Shown here piece by piece: positions 1 to 8,844 of a stretch of 64,000 nucleotides of DNA. The position numbers and the translations under genes are program-made. The number at the start of each line of letters is the position of its first letter. The first letter of the stretch is position 1. The stretch spans positions 60,366 to 124,365 of the forward strand of contig NZ_JBISHH010000021.1 in the NCBI RefSeq assembly GCF_045066735.1, read 5' to 3'. The notes below the pieces were generated by a model, which made no database searches, was not told where the DNA came from, and saw only the letters and a list, made by a program, of their open reading frames with translations. The DNA is from Algibacter sp045066735. Its GTDB lineage: Bacteria > Bacteroidota > Bacteroidia > Flavobacteriales > Flavobacteriaceae.

Positions 1-119
1 AAGTTAAAAGTGGGTTGTCTTTAACCAGCTTTTAGTCGAAAACCCAAGAAAAGAATAAACGTGTAGAAGGCCCTTTGGTTACTTGTTTGGACGAGAGTTC
101 GATTCTCTCCGACTCCACA
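1..119 (+). ncRNA. ssrA: tmRNA (ssrA), 3' part only
   Basis: The window opens inside the transfer-messenger RNA that rescues stalled ribosomes. A T-arm with stem GAGAG/CTCTC around TTCGATT lies at about 95-111, followed by the 3' acceptor strand CGACTCC and a discriminator A. The preceding AAACGTGTAGAA stretch is typical of tmRNA 3' ends in Bacteroidota. The template reads CAA rather than CCA after the discriminator, so the CCA end is probably added after transcription. The tag-peptide ORF and 5' half lie left of the window. A tRNA is less likely because no D-arm or anticodon arm fits upstream of the T-arm. Confidence 0.8.
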
Positions 120-120
120 A

Positions 121-159
121 AAACCCTTATAACTAGCTAGTTATAAGGGTTTTATTTTT
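121..159 (+). terminator. Rho-independent terminator of tmRNA
   Basis: A perfect 16-bp inverted repeat (AAACCCTTATAACTAG and its complement, 121-152) is followed directly by TATTTTTTT. It starts at the tmRNA 3' end, so it is the expected terminator. Confidence 0.9.
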
Positions 160-251
160 TTAGAGGTGCTGTATAGGTGTCAATTTTGTTCAAAAACATC
201 ATTATTTCTTTCAATGCTTCTCAGTATACTTTAATAATCTTTCATAAAACA

Positions 252-878
252 TTAAATAAGCCCTCCAAAAAATGCGTGACAGCCAATAAATGCAATGACT
301 GATAGAATAATGCCTATTAAAAAAATATTAAAAGATTTACGAAGGAGCTTAAATTTACGATCAATCGTTTTACCTAAGTGATAAGTATCTTTTGCAATGG
401 TTTTATAAAGCTCATCGCCTTCATTCATTAAGTTAGTAAGTTTATCTACATATTGATCCTCTTCCATATCATGGAAGTTACCATAAAACATTAAATTATT
501 TGTCTCTCTTTTACCATGAACCAATTCTGGGCGTGTAGCAAAAATAGCAAAGGTTATAGAAGCTAGATTAGTAAATAAAATCATTACTACTGGATAAATA
601 AGATGAGGATCTTTTCCTAATTGACTCATAACAGTCCCTAATATTAACGACAAAATTAAAGTATTTATAGATATTAAAATATTTGATTTTGTATCTATCA
701 TTGTATTCAAGGTATATTGGTTTTTAGACAATAACCTAAATAATGTTTCTACACCGCGTTCAGACCTTGGCGCTACTTTAGCTAATTTCTTTTTTAACTG
801 CTTTAAGCCGTCTTTATCAAGACTTAATTCATCCATTAAATACTTATCTTCTGCTTTTTCTTTTAGTTTATTGCTCAT
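252..878 (-). CDS. Pycsar-effector-like transmembrane protein (DUF5706 type)
   Basis: 208 residues. The sequence shows a charged N-terminus, two adjacent membrane segments (about residues 67-86 and 93-113), a soluble stretch with the pattern NNLMFYGNFHDM, and a third membrane segment near 183-205. This layout and the IDTKSNILISINTLILSL stretch match the DUF5706 family, whose members include the membrane effectors of Pycsar antiphage systems that respond to cyclic pyrimidine nucleotides. No pyrimidine cyclase lies next to it, so a defence role is not shown. Standalone members of this family are common in Flavobacteria. It is the last minus-strand gene before tmRNA, about 100 bp downstream of the YHS gene, and may be transcribed separately. 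Confidence 0.7.
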   Translation of the reverse strand: MSNKLKEKAEDKYLMDELSLDKDGLKQLKKKLAKVAPRSERGVETLFRLLSKNQYTLNTMIDTKSNILISINTLILSLILGTVMSQLGKDPHLIYPVVMILFTNLASITFAIFATRPELVHGKRETNNLMFYGNFHDMEEDQYVDKLTNLMNEGDELYKTIAKDTYHLGKTIDRKFKLLRKSFNIFLIGIILSVIAFIGCHAFFGGLI

Positions 879-981
879 ATATAAATTTGTGAAAAATGAG
901 GATTAAGGGTATATATTAAAACGACTATACAAGCGGAACTAAATTCACTTAACATAACATATATAGGCTTTAAAAAAGCCA

Positions 982-1365
982 TTAAACATTCATTTTAGCC
1001 CAAGCAGCATCTGCTAAAGCTCTTAATTCTTCTGGCTTTTTAACCCATTGCCTTTTAGCATCGATAATTCCGAAAAGTATTCGAGTAAAAAAGTATAATT
1101 TACCATCACGCACTTCCCAACTTTTAGGATTAGGATCTAATTGCTTATCTTCAGACATCGCTATAGCGCAAAACCCTCCGTATTCTGGAGTGTATTGTGC
1201 TGGTGAGGATTCGAATTTTTTCTTATTTTCTAATGAAATAAAAAAATACTTAGCGTCATTGAAAGTTGAAGTGTGAGTCTCGTTTCCTTTTTTTGGGTTT
1301 CCGTTAAAAAATGATACCACATCATATCCTTGTGCTGCAATTCCGTCTTTTAAATTTTGTTTCAT
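982..1365 (-). CDS. YHS domain protein
   Basis: 127 residues, no signal peptide. It contains the YHS-type pattern: GYDVVSFFNGNPKKG near the start, then a KYFFISLENKKKFESSPAQYTPEYGGFC stretch, where the domain's usual metal-binding cysteine is replaced by related residues. YHS domains are small, often metal-associated modules found with redox or metal-transport proteins. It follows the DUF2721 gene by about 67 bp and probably ends the redox operon. The specific role is unknown. Confidence 0.7.
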   Translation of the reverse strand: MKQNLKDGIAAQGYDVVSFFNGNPKKGNETHTSTFNDAKYFFISLENKKKFESSPAQYTPEYGGFCAIAMSEDKQLDPNPKSWEVRDGKLYFFTRILFGIIDAKRQWVKKPEELRALADAAWAKMNV

Positions 1366-1432
1366 TTTATCTATTTTAAAATTATATTCATTTTTTAAGG
1401 TTCCATTAGTAATTATTTCTAAAAGCCCTTGT

Positions 1433-1804
1433 TTACTCTAGTTTGCTTTTAAATTGATTTTGACGAATGGTTACCGCTCTAAAAGAATAAAGAATCAACG
1501 AAATAAGACCAATGAGTGCAAAAACAATTGCCAAAACGCTTGTATATAAAGACGTTTTTCCTACTTCATATAAACCATTTATAACGGCAGAAATTAATAA
1601 AAGTGCTACTGCAACATAGAAAAAAACCATCGCCATATTTAGTAACCTTAACTGTTTTAATTTACTTGCAGTAATTGATTTTTTATTAGAATTTTCGATC
1701 ATTCCGCTTATTTCATTACTCAATGTTACCATTAAGTTTGAAGTAGAAAGAATAAGTAAACCTAAGCCAGGAACAATTGTAATTGGTAAATGCCAGTTTT
1801 CCAT
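1433..1804 (-). CDS. DUF2721-like membrane protein
   Basis: 123 residues with an N-terminal hydrophobic segment (PGLGLLILSTSNLMVTLSNEI), a basic cytoplasmic loop and two further membrane helices (about 54-77 and 86-108). The first segment followed by a conserved Asn and a cytoplasmic helix recalls DUF2721, a family without assigned function. It begins only 4 bp after the stop of the glutaredoxin-thioredoxin reductase fusion gene, so the two are almost certainly cotranscribed. Function unknown. Confidence 0.55.
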   Translation of the reverse strand: MENWHLPITIVPGLGLLILSTSNLMVTLSNEISGMIENSNKKSITASKLKQLRLLNMAMVFFYVAVALLLISAVINGLYEVGKTSLYTSVLAIVFALIGLISLILYSFRAVTIRQNQFKSKLE

Positions 1805-1808
1805 ATCT

Positions 1809-3215
1809 CTATTTTAAGTGATTTCGAACACCATAACTTGCCAATACACCTTCGCCTGTAGCAGCAGCTACTTGTGCAATTGCACCTTCGCGACAATCTC
1901 CAGCAGCAAAAACACCAGACACATTAGTTTCTCCTAAAGCTGTTGTAGTAATAAATCCATTTTTATTCAAATCAATAACACCTTTTACACTCGTTGTGTT
2001 TGGAATTAATCCGATAAAAATAAAAGCACCATCTGCAGTTAATTCTTCAGTTTCTCCTGTTGTTTTATCTTTAACTTCCAAACCTTTAAAATTGCCATTT
2101 TCATCCTTAGTAAATCCTAATGATTCTTTATTAAGGTGAGTTTCTATATTTTTCATAGATGGTAGTTTTTCAATATAAGTTTCAGAAGCTGAAAATTCTG
2201 AACCACGATTTACAATAGTTACTTTTTTACAAAAGCCAGCTAAAAAGATACCTTCTTCCAAAGCACTATTTCCTCCACCAATTACAATCACTTCTTTATC
2301 TCTATAAAAAGCACCATCACAGGTTGCACAGAAGTGAATACCTGCGCCTATTAAATCTTCTTCATTGGCAATTCCTAATTTTCGGTAGGTAGACCCTAAA
2401 GCTAGTACCACAGATTTACTTTGGTATGCGCCCATATTAGAATCTATATCAAATAAGTTACCGTTTTTAGAAATGCTTTTTACCTCAACACCAGTTTCAA
2501 TGCTTGCTCCGTATACCTTGGCTTGTTCTGCCATACGTTGCATTAATTTTGGGCCAGAAATCTCCGTAAAACCAGGATAGTTTTCGATTTTTTGTGTTAA
2601 ATAGGCATTACCTCCAATATTCTTTTTTTCAAGAATTAAAGAACTAAAACGATCGCGTTGAATGTAAATAGAAGCCGTTAATCCTGCTGCACCAGCACCT
2701 ACAATAACACTATCGTACACCTTTTTTTCTGATTCTTTACCAATGTTTAAAACGTCTTTCAGAATCGAATTATCTGGATTGGTATAGCTTTTATCACCAA
2801 TAAATAAGGTAGGAATAATACGTTTTCCTTTATTAATTTCTTCTACTTTTTCGGCAGCCCAATCGTATTTATCGACTTCTATATATTGAAAATTAATATG
2901 ATTGTCCTGTAAATATCCTTTTGCGCGTTGACAATCTGGACACCAATCCGCGCCATATAAAATAACGCGTCCTTGCTCATTAATCCCTAATACGTTTGCT
3001 AAAACACTATTGTCTGGATTGGTATATGGTTTTTCATTAATAAGAATGGTTGGTATAATACGTTTACCATTATTAATACCCTCTACTCTTGCCGTTGCAT
3101 CTTTATCTAAATCGACATCAATAAAATTGAAATCAACATTATTATCTTTTAAATAGGCTTTTGCGCGTTGGCAATCTGGGCACCAATCGGCACCATATAA
3201 ATCTATTGTATTCAT
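1809..3215 (-). CDS. Double glutaredoxin / thioredoxin reductase fusion flavoprotein
   Basis: 468 residues. Two consecutive glutaredoxin-like domains (about 1-78 and 83-160) each carry WCPDC and a cis-Pro segment (RIIPT). A complete thioredoxin reductase follows: FAD-binding GAGAAG near 174, active-site CATC near 297, NAD(P)H-binding GGGNSALEE, and a C-terminal GVFAAGDC FAD motif. The chain could carry electrons from NAD(P)H through FAD and CATC to its own two thiol-disulfide domains. The two Grx units resemble each other strongly, so the second arose by internal duplication. The gene ends 4 bp before the DUF2721 gene and lies 7 bp downstream of the Rieske flavoprotein gene. The physiological substrate is unknown. 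Confidence 0.9.
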   Translation of the reverse strand: MNTIDLYGADWCPDCQRAKAYLKDNNVDFNFIDVDLDKDATARVEGINNGKRIIPTILINEKPYTNPDNSVLANVLGINEQGRVILYGADWCPDCQRAKGYLQDNHINFQYIEVDKYDWAAEKVEEINKGKRIIPTLFIGDKSYTNPDNSILKDVLNIGKESEKKVYDSVIVGAGAAGLTASIYIQRDRFSSLILEKKNIGGNAYLTQKIENYPGFTEISGPKLMQRMAEQAKVYGASIETGVEVKSISKNGNLFDIDSNMGAYQSKSVVLALGSTYRKLGIANEEDLIGAGIHFCATCDGAFYRDKEVIVIGGGNSALEEGIFLAGFCKKVTIVNRGSEFSASETYIEKLPSMKNIETHLNKESLGFTKDENGNFKGLEVKDKTTGETEELTADGAFIFIGLIPNTTSVKGVIDLNKNGFITTTALGETNVSGVFAAGDCREGAIAQVAAATGEGVLASYGVRNHLK

Positions 3216-3222
3216 GTTTTTA

Positions 3223-4833
3223 TTATTTTAAACCTGCGTAGTTAATTCCTGTTAAATAATGTATATCTCTATCAAAGGTTGACAAATCATCGTGATTAAA
3301 TTTTGTAACGTCATCGTAACCGCAAGCACGTGCTACAACTCTAATTAAATCGTTTGTTGCTTCAAAGTAATTTTGTAATTGCTTAGCAGAAGAGTCTATA
3401 ATTATTCGACTACGTAACGATTCTTTTTGAGTTGCAATTCCAACCGGACAGTTATTAGATCCGCAAGCGCGCATACCTAAACAACCAATAGCTTGTAATG
3501 CAGAATTAGATACCGCAATAGCATCCGCACCAAGCATCAAAGCTTTTGTAAAATCTTCGGCAACACGTAAACCTCCTGTAATAACTAAAGTTACACCCGT
3601 TGCTCCTACCTTATCCATATAAGCTCTTGCTCTTGCTAATGCTGGAATGGTTGGCACATTAATATGATCTCTTAAAATGGTTGGAGCAGAGCCTGTTCCG
3701 CCACCACGACCATCGAGAATAATATAATCTACACCAACATCTAACGCAAACTGGATATCTTTTTCAATATGACTTGCAGCAATTTTGAACCCAATAGGAA
3801 TTCCTCCAGTACGTGCTCTTACTTTATCTGCAAATACTTTAAAATCTTCAACTGTGTGAAAATTTGGGTTAGCAGCTGGAGAAATAGCTGTTTCTCCTTT
3901 TTTTAAGCCTCTAACCTCTGCAATTTCTTTACTTACTTTACTTCCTGGTAAATGGCCACCTGTTCCTGTTTTTGCACCTTGCCCACCTTTAAAATGAAAA
4001 GCTTGTACGTTATCTAATTTATCCCAAGAGAATCCAAACTGCGCCGAAGCTAATTCGTAAAAATATTTAGAATTGCTGGCTTGTTCTTCTGGCAGCATAC
4101 CACCTTCACCAGAACAAATTCCTGTCCCTGCTAATTGTGCCCCTTTTGATAATGCTATTTTTGCTTCGCGTGATAATGCTCCAAAACTCATATCACTTAC
4201 AAAAAGTGGCATGTCTAGTTCTAGCGGTTTTTTTGCGTTTGGACCAATAACAACCTTAGTTGCAACATCTTCATGATCTAATAAAGGTCTTGATGCTAAT
4301 TGTGCTGGTAAAAACTGAATATCGTTCCATTTAGGAAGTGTATCTCTATCGACTCCCATAGAAGCAGAAAATCCATGATGCCCAATATTTTTTAATCCGT
4401 TTGTAGCCAGTTCCTTTATATAACCAGTGTATGGTTCTGTTTCTTCAGGATGTGTATCTGCATAAGCACCTAAATAAGCATCACGATTAAATGGTTGCGG
4501 ACTATTTACCAAATAAGCATCAATTTCAAATGCATCAACAAACAAATCATCACCTTCTATTTTAGTTGAAAACTTATGAAGTACTTCTTTATTATTATAT
4601 TCTGAAACTCCAGAATCTACACGATAATCCCATCCGTGAACACCACAAATTAAATTATGACCATCTACATGACCGTCCGACATTAGTGCTCCTCTGTGTA
4701 AACATCTTCCGTAGAGTACAGAAATATCATCATCAAATTTCACGATTACTAAATCCAACCCATTTACGAGAGCGTGTTCCGGTTGCTTATTTTCTAATTG
4801 ACTTACTCTGAATATTTTAATTGGTTTTTTCAT
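3223..4833 (-). CDS. Rieske-domain plus glutamate-synthase-like FMN protein
   Basis: 536 residues. The N-terminus (about 1-105) is a Rieske [2Fe-2S] domain with CLH and CGVH ligands. Residues about 145-510 form the FMN-binding TIM barrel of the glutamate synthase central domain, with SDMSFGALS, GGQGAKTGTGGHLPG, DGRGGGTG and the Fe-S motif CGSNNCPVGIATQ. The glutaminase domain of true GOGAT is absent, so this is a stand-alone relative that probably takes electrons through the Rieske cluster. Its start overlaps the upstream membrane-protein gene by 4 bp. With the glutaredoxin-reductase fusion next to it, this suggests a dedicated redox pathway. The substrate cannot be told from sequence. Confidence 0.88.
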   Translation of the reverse strand: MKKPIKIFRVSQLENKQPEHALVNGLDLVIVKFDDDISVLYGRCLHRGALMSDGHVDGHNLICGVHGWDYRVDSGVSEYNNKEVLHKFSTKIEGDDLFVDAFEIDAYLVNSPQPFNRDAYLGAYADTHPEETEPYTGYIKELATNGLKNIGHHGFSASMGVDRDTLPKWNDIQFLPAQLASRPLLDHEDVATKVVIGPNAKKPLELDMPLFVSDMSFGALSREAKIALSKGAQLAGTGICSGEGGMLPEEQASNSKYFYELASAQFGFSWDKLDNVQAFHFKGGQGAKTGTGGHLPGSKVSKEIAEVRGLKKGETAISPAANPNFHTVEDFKVFADKVRARTGGIPIGFKIAASHIEKDIQFALDVGVDYIILDGRGGGTGSAPTILRDHINVPTIPALARARAYMDKVGATGVTLVITGGLRVAEDFTKALMLGADAIAVSNSALQAIGCLGMRACGSNNCPVGIATQKESLRSRIIIDSSAKQLQNYFEATNDLIRVVARACGYDDVTKFNHDDLSTFDRDIHYLTGINYAGLK

Positions 4834-5210
4834 TTTTTAAATTTTGATTTAAGATGATATATTTTTAAAGCGATTAAACTACTAAAAAGCAATAATGAAT
4901 AATAACACATTGGTGTTCCAGAAGCTGTTTCTGGACATTCTGCATGTCCCGTAAACTGCATAACTGAAGCCATTAGAGCAATACTACCTGCTAAGCCTGT
5001 AAATAAAAAGTACAAGACATTCTTCTTTTTTAAAAGATGTACTATTAACGGAACAAGAAAACAGAATAGAATAACCAAACACATGGGGATGCCCATTATT
5101 TTTGGGCAGCCTTCACCTGTTTTAAATTCTTCCACAACTAATCCGCCAGCTCCATATACGCCTATTATGAGTATACCAAGAATAGCATAATATGCAATTC
5201 TTTTTAGCAT
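4830..5210 (-). CDS. Small four-helix membrane protein with paired Cys motifs
   Basis: 126 residues with four hydrophobic segments (about 7-27, 43-60, 65-84, 102-117). Two extramembrane loops carry similar motifs, CPKIMGIPMC and CPETASGTPMC, so the protein looks like a duplicated helix-loop-helix unit. Four cysteines on one face could form disulfides or bind metal. It overlaps both neighbours by 1-4 bp, which indicates translational coupling. I do not recognise a named family. Operon context suggests a membrane partner in the redox system. Confidence 0.6.
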   Translation of the reverse strand: MLKRIAYYAILGILIIGVYGAGGLVVEEFKTGEGCPKIMGIPMCLVILFCFLVPLIVHLLKKKNVLYFLFTGLAGSIALMASVMQFTGHAECPETASGTPMCYYSLLLFSSLIALKIYHLKSKFKK

Positions 5211-5479
5211 TATTTGTTATTTACAACCACACATGTAGGGCATTCTGTTCCTTTAACTGTGCTCTTTAATTTTATGCCATTTAGATGTGTTACCATGAAA
5301 TTCTGTACAAAGGCATAATTAGCACTATGGTTATTAACACTTATCTGTGCATCTTCATACTTTTCTCTTATGAGGTTATCGTACTCTTGATGCCCCCAAC
5401 AATTAGGACAATAGTCCTTAGATAAATCATTGATCGTCTCTTGTTTACCTTTTCCTAATAATTGTTTTATAAACTTCAT
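5210..5479 (-). CDS. Small zinc-ribbon-like protein (CPNCWG...CPTC)
   Basis: 89 residues, basic N-terminus, no signal peptide. Two CxxC pairs, CPNCWGHQEYD near 24 and CPTC near 81, are separated by about 53 residues, as in zinc ribbons or rubredoxin-like folds. It is translationally coupled to the next gene by a 1-bp overlap. The family is not known to me. A metal- or thiol-based role in the same operon is an inference from the cysteines. Confidence 0.6.
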   Translation of the reverse strand: MKFIKQLLGKGKQETINDLSKDYCPNCWGHQEYDNLIREKYEDAQISVNNHSANYAFVQNFMVTHLNGIKLKSTVKGTECPTCVVVNNK

Positions 5480-5482
5480 TTC

Positions 5483-7150
5483 TTACTTATTTTCTTCGAT
5501 TGTTTCTGTATCTACATCTATTTCTTGAGCAACTTGAACTTTAACCTGTGATTTTAAATCTATAATCGAGTTAATTTTTGGGTTATCAAGACTAATTTCC
5601 CTGTTGTCTGCCAAAAGGACTTTTACGTTCAGAACAGTAGACTCTTTACCTAACCCAAATTGAAGTAATGCCGTTTGATCACTAGCTAAACCTTCTCCAC
5701 TTACCAACCAATCGGTTAACGTTTTTGTTGGCGTAGTTACTGTTACTTTTGCGCCTTGTGCATTTACAGATTCTCCCAAATCTACTTGTAGATAATTATT
5801 AGTTCCGCCTTTATTGATGTAGGCTAAAGATGGTGAATCGATATTTACCCAAATCATGTCTAAATACCCATCTTGATTAAAATCACTTACTAGTGAAGTT
5901 ATAGCGTAATACGGATTAACAACACCACTTTTTTCTTCGGTTGGTGCAAACGTGCCATCTTCCTTTTGAACTAAAAATCTACTAGGTAATTTAAATAGTT
6001 TATTAGGTGCAAAATCTACATAATTTTCAGCTACCATTAAATCTTGTAAACCGTCGTTATTCATATCTGCAAAGGTGCAACCCCAAGAAAACTCATAGTC
6101 TGCAATTTTAGTTTCGGCAGCTGTATCTGTAAATTTAAAATCGCCATCATTTCTAAACAGAATCCATTTTTCGTTAAATAAAGATGCATCTTTTACATCA
6201 CCTTTAGCTAAAGCTCTTGGTAACGTACTTCCTGTATTAGAAAACATAAAATCTACCAAACCATCATTATTATAATCTCCAACTGCTAAACCCATTGGGT
6301 AGGCAAATTTTTTGGTTAATGGGTTTGGCTTCATAGTGTATGTTAGGTCTCCATTATTTCTATACGTTCTTGCTTCACCGGTATCATGTACCACAACTAA
6401 ATCTAACCAAGAATCGTTATCAATATCGACCAATACACCTTGAAACGTATTATGAACATAGTCTAAACCAGCTTGTTTAGTGATACTTACAAAGTTTTCG
6501 TTTCCAGTATTTAAAAGTAATTCACTTGTAGAACCATAAGTATAATCTTCAAAAATGGTTTGACCTTCCATTAACTCTTTTTTAAGGTAGGTTGCCATAA
6601 AAATATCTAAATCACCATCTTTATCAATATCACCAACCGTTAATCCCGCAGGTGTTGATTTTTCGTTTATAGGTGTATCAATCTTTTTAGCGGTAAATTT
6701 TCCATTGGTATTATAATAGATTGTTAACCCATCTTCTCTACCAAGTATAATATCTGTAAATCCGTTGTTATCAAAATCGGCCGAAACAACACCAACTGTG
6801 GTTAAAGTGTTTCCTTTTTTCTGTAAATTAACTTCGGAAGAAATATCTACAAACTTATTATCTCGATAAGCAAAAATGGCGTCTTCTTGAAACATACCGC
6901 CTCCAAAAAAGACTTCATCTATATTATCGTTATCAATATCTATTAAAGCTGAAGGTGCAATTGGTAACGATTTATCGCCATTATATTGATGTTTAAAATC
7001 GATTACAACGTCCTCAAACAAAGGAATTTTACTATCTTCTATTGTGATGTCGTATTTATCTGAAACTGAATCACGCCAGAAAAAACCAAGAATAAGTACA
7101 ACCAGTAAAAGGATTACTATTCCTGTGAATTTTAGAATTTTTTTAAGCAT
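5483..7150 (-). CDS. FG-GAP/ASPIC (UnbV-like) repeat protein, membrane anchored
   Basis: 555 residues. An N-terminal hydrophobic segment (about 5-26) anchors or exports the protein. At least seven calcium-binding loops of the D-x-[DN]-x-[DN]-G-x-x-D type (for example DIDKDGDLDI, DYNNDGLVDF, DFNQDGYLDM) mark a seven-bladed FG-GAP/VCBS propeller. A C-terminal domain near 445-530 resembles ASPIC/UnbV (CRTAC1-like). Such proteins are extracytoplasmic and often act in adhesion or assembly. The start overlaps the upstream gene by 8 bp, and only 3 bp separate its stop from the zinc-ribbon gene, so it belongs to this operon, which is unusual company for redox genes. Confidence 0.82.
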   Translation of the reverse strand: MLKKILKFTGIVILLLVVLILGFFWRDSVSDKYDITIEDSKIPLFEDVVIDFKHQYNGDKSLPIAPSALIDIDNDNIDEVFFGGGMFQEDAIFAYRDNKFVDISSEVNLQKKGNTLTTVGVVSADFDNNGFTDIILGREDGLTIYYNTNGKFTAKKIDTPINEKSTPAGLTVGDIDKDGDLDIFMATYLKKELMEGQTIFEDYTYGSTSELLLNTGNENFVSITKQAGLDYVHNTFQGVLVDIDNDSWLDLVVVHDTGEARTYRNNGDLTYTMKPNPLTKKFAYPMGLAVGDYNNDGLVDFMFSNTGSTLPRALAKGDVKDASLFNEKWILFRNDGDFKFTDTAAETKIADYEFSWGCTFADMNNDGLQDLMVAENYVDFAPNKLFKLPSRFLVQKEDGTFAPTEEKSGVVNPYYAITSLVSDFNQDGYLDMIWVNIDSPSLAYINKGGTNNYLQVDLGESVNAQGAKVTVTTPTKTLTDWLVSGEGLASDQTALLQFGLGKESTVLNVKVLLADNREISLDNPKINSIIDLKSQVKVQVAQEIDVDTETIEENK

Positions 7151-7808
7151 TTTTTTGATTTTTAATGTATTTGTTAAATTGGTATAATGATAATCCGAAA
7201 AGAATAAAATGAGTGACGTTCATTAAAATAGGCAGCATGTGCTTTCCTAAAGCAGGTATTAGTTTTCCTAAAACCACTAATAAAATAAGTATAACAATGG
7301 GGTTGAAAATTGCCATCCATTTTTTGTAATATGTGCCTCCCTTTAAAATAGCGACAGCAAAAACAACAGATAGTGTTGCTATAATAACACGCAGCGCTTG
7401 CACTAATACTTCCATGTGGTTTGTATAATGCGCTAATAGATTTTGGTAAGTATTAGCATCCATGGCTTCTTTTAAATGAACAATGTTACCAATGGAAGCA
7501 CGAGAGCCAATCCAAACACCGCCTACAGCGAAAGCTATAAACCCTATTGCTAAAACTAGTCTAGCTAAGGTTTCGTTTCCTGGTTTTAACATTCTGTATA
7601 TATGAATGTATCCTGCAAAATAAAAAGGCAACCCAATTACGGCCAAGAAATGACCTGCGGTAAGATTATTTAATGATACGAATTTAAAAAATTGATAGTT
7701 TTCTGAATGTTCTAAAATGGAAGGTGAATAGTGTAAAAAGTATTCGCCTAATCCGACAAGAATAGAGGCAACAAGACCTAGATACCCTAAAGTTTTAGTT
7801 AATTTCAT
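7143..7808 (-). CDS. Six-helix membrane protein (possibly DUF6796)
   Basis: 221 residues with six predicted membrane helices (about 7-24, 50-70, 82-103, 135-155, 165-185, 192-208). Polar residues cluster in the loop containing GSRASIGN and HYTNHMEVL. It is the first gene of the minus-strand redox operon and overlaps the ASPIC protein gene by 8 bp. I associate it loosely with DUF6796, a family without known function. It might serve as the membrane component of the operon. Confidence 0.5.
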   Translation of the reverse strand: MKLTKTLGYLGLVASILVGLGEYFLHYSPSILEHSENYQFFKFVSLNNLTAGHFLAVIGLPFYFAGYIHIYRMLKPGNETLARLVLAIGFIAFAVGGVWIGSRASIGNIVHLKEAMDANTYQNLLAHYTNHMEVLVQALRVIIATLSVVFAVAILKGGTYYKKWMAIFNPIVILILLVVLGKLIPALGKHMLPILMNVTHFILFGLSLYQFNKYIKNQKNA

Positions 7809-8152
7809 TTAATAGTTAATGTGTTAGTTTAGAGTTTGTCGAGATATGTTAAAATTGCTTTCAAAACAAAGTAAAATACTAAATATTAACACTTTAAAAC
7901 TAGCACTAAGCCTACAGTATCACTCCGTATTTTATAAATAATTTATTTTAACATAAATGCTTCAGTATTGATAAAAGATTAAATGTAACGATGGTATTCT
8001 CTAATAAAAGGCAATCATTTTTAGTAAATTTAACATGAATCGATGCAACTATACTTGCTAAACCTATCGTTCTTTTTTTAAATAGAAAAAACAAAAGTCA
8101 AGCTGAAATGGCTATGAATATTGATAGCTAATTATTTGATAATAAAACTTGA
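7809..8152. other. Intergenic region upstream of the redox operon
   Basis: 344 bp without a credible gene. On the minus strand an imperfect -7 element (CAAAGTAA on the plus strand, 7867-7874) could serve the operon. I saw no good FNR/CRP palindrome of the TTGAT-N4-ATCAA type. No structured RNA was recognised. Confidence 0.4.
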
Positions 8153-8818
8153 TTAAAAGGACTTAGGAACTGAAATAAACGCTTTATTATAGTCTAAAAC
8201 CCCTTCTTTTCTCATAGTACTGAGTACATTACTCACTGTTTGTCTAGATGTATTTGTAAGATTTGCAATCTCTTTGTGCGAAAGCAGATTTTTAGCTATT
8301 AATCTTCCTGCTTCGTTAGTCTCACCAAATTCTTCTATATAATCTGCAATAAACTCTTTAATTCTAGTTACACTATCCTTATATAATAAATTGTGAAGCC
8401 TTCTTTCTAGTTTTTGAATTCGAAGTCCGTAAATTTTTAGCACGCCATTTTTTAGTGACTTATGCTTTTCCATAAGTGCTTCCATTTGCTCTGCTTCTAT
8501 ATAACAGATTACGCAGTCTTCTAAAGCATAAGCTATTTCTTCAGTTGCAGCTTTTTTATCATATAATGCAAGTTCTCCAAAAATATTACCACGTTGTAAA
8601 ACGTACTTAACCGTACTATTGGTTTTATTTACAATTTTTACACTTCCTTTTTTTAGAAAAAACACACTATTTTTATGCTCATCATTAAGGTTAATTGGTT
8701 TTCCCTTTTCAATATTATCCATTTCTAGAATCTCGACAATCTTCATTATATTGAACATTCCGAGTTTCTTAAAAAGATTAAAATCTTCTAAAAACCAGTA
8801 TTTTGTAATTGCTTTCAA
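8153..8818 (-). CDS. Crp/Fnr family transcriptional regulator
   Basis: 221 residues. A cyclic-nucleotide-binding-fold sensor domain (about 20-130) contains GNIFGELALYD, and a C-terminal winged helix (about 155-215) has the recognition region SHKEIANLTNTSRQTVSNVLSTMRKEG. The N-terminal cysteine cluster of Fe-S FNR proteins is absent, so oxygen sensing by an Fe-S centre is unlikely. The cAMP-contacting Arg-Ser pair is also not evident. It sits directly upstream of the redox operon in the same direction and is the natural candidate regulator, but no operator was identified. Confidence 0.88.
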   Translation of the reverse strand: MKAITKYWFLEDFNLFKKLGMFNIMKIVEILEMDNIEKGKPINLNDEHKNSVFFLKKGSVKIVNKTNSTVKYVLQRGNIFGELALYDKKAATEEIAYALEDCVICYIEAEQMEALMEKHKSLKNGVLKIYGLRIQKLERRLHNLLYKDSVTRIKEFIADYIEEFGETNEAGRLIAKNLLSHKEIANLTNTSRQTVSNVLSTMRKEGVLDYNKAFISVPKSF

Positions 8819-8844
8819 TTATAGTTTAGTAATAATTATACACC

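Noticed and set aside
1..250. tmRNA 3' end as an attachment site for a genomic island
   Set aside because: No integrase gene and no second copy of the ssrA 3' sequence were seen in the window.
3223..4833. Annotating this gene as glutamate synthase large subunit
   Set aside because: It lacks the glutaminase domain and the gltB C-terminal helix domain, and carries a Rieske domain instead.
252..8818. A complete Pycsar defence system (effector plus Crp/Fnr cyclic-nucleotide-binding protein)
   Set aside because: The Crp/Fnr gene is a DNA-binding regulator eight genes away, and no cyclase is present.
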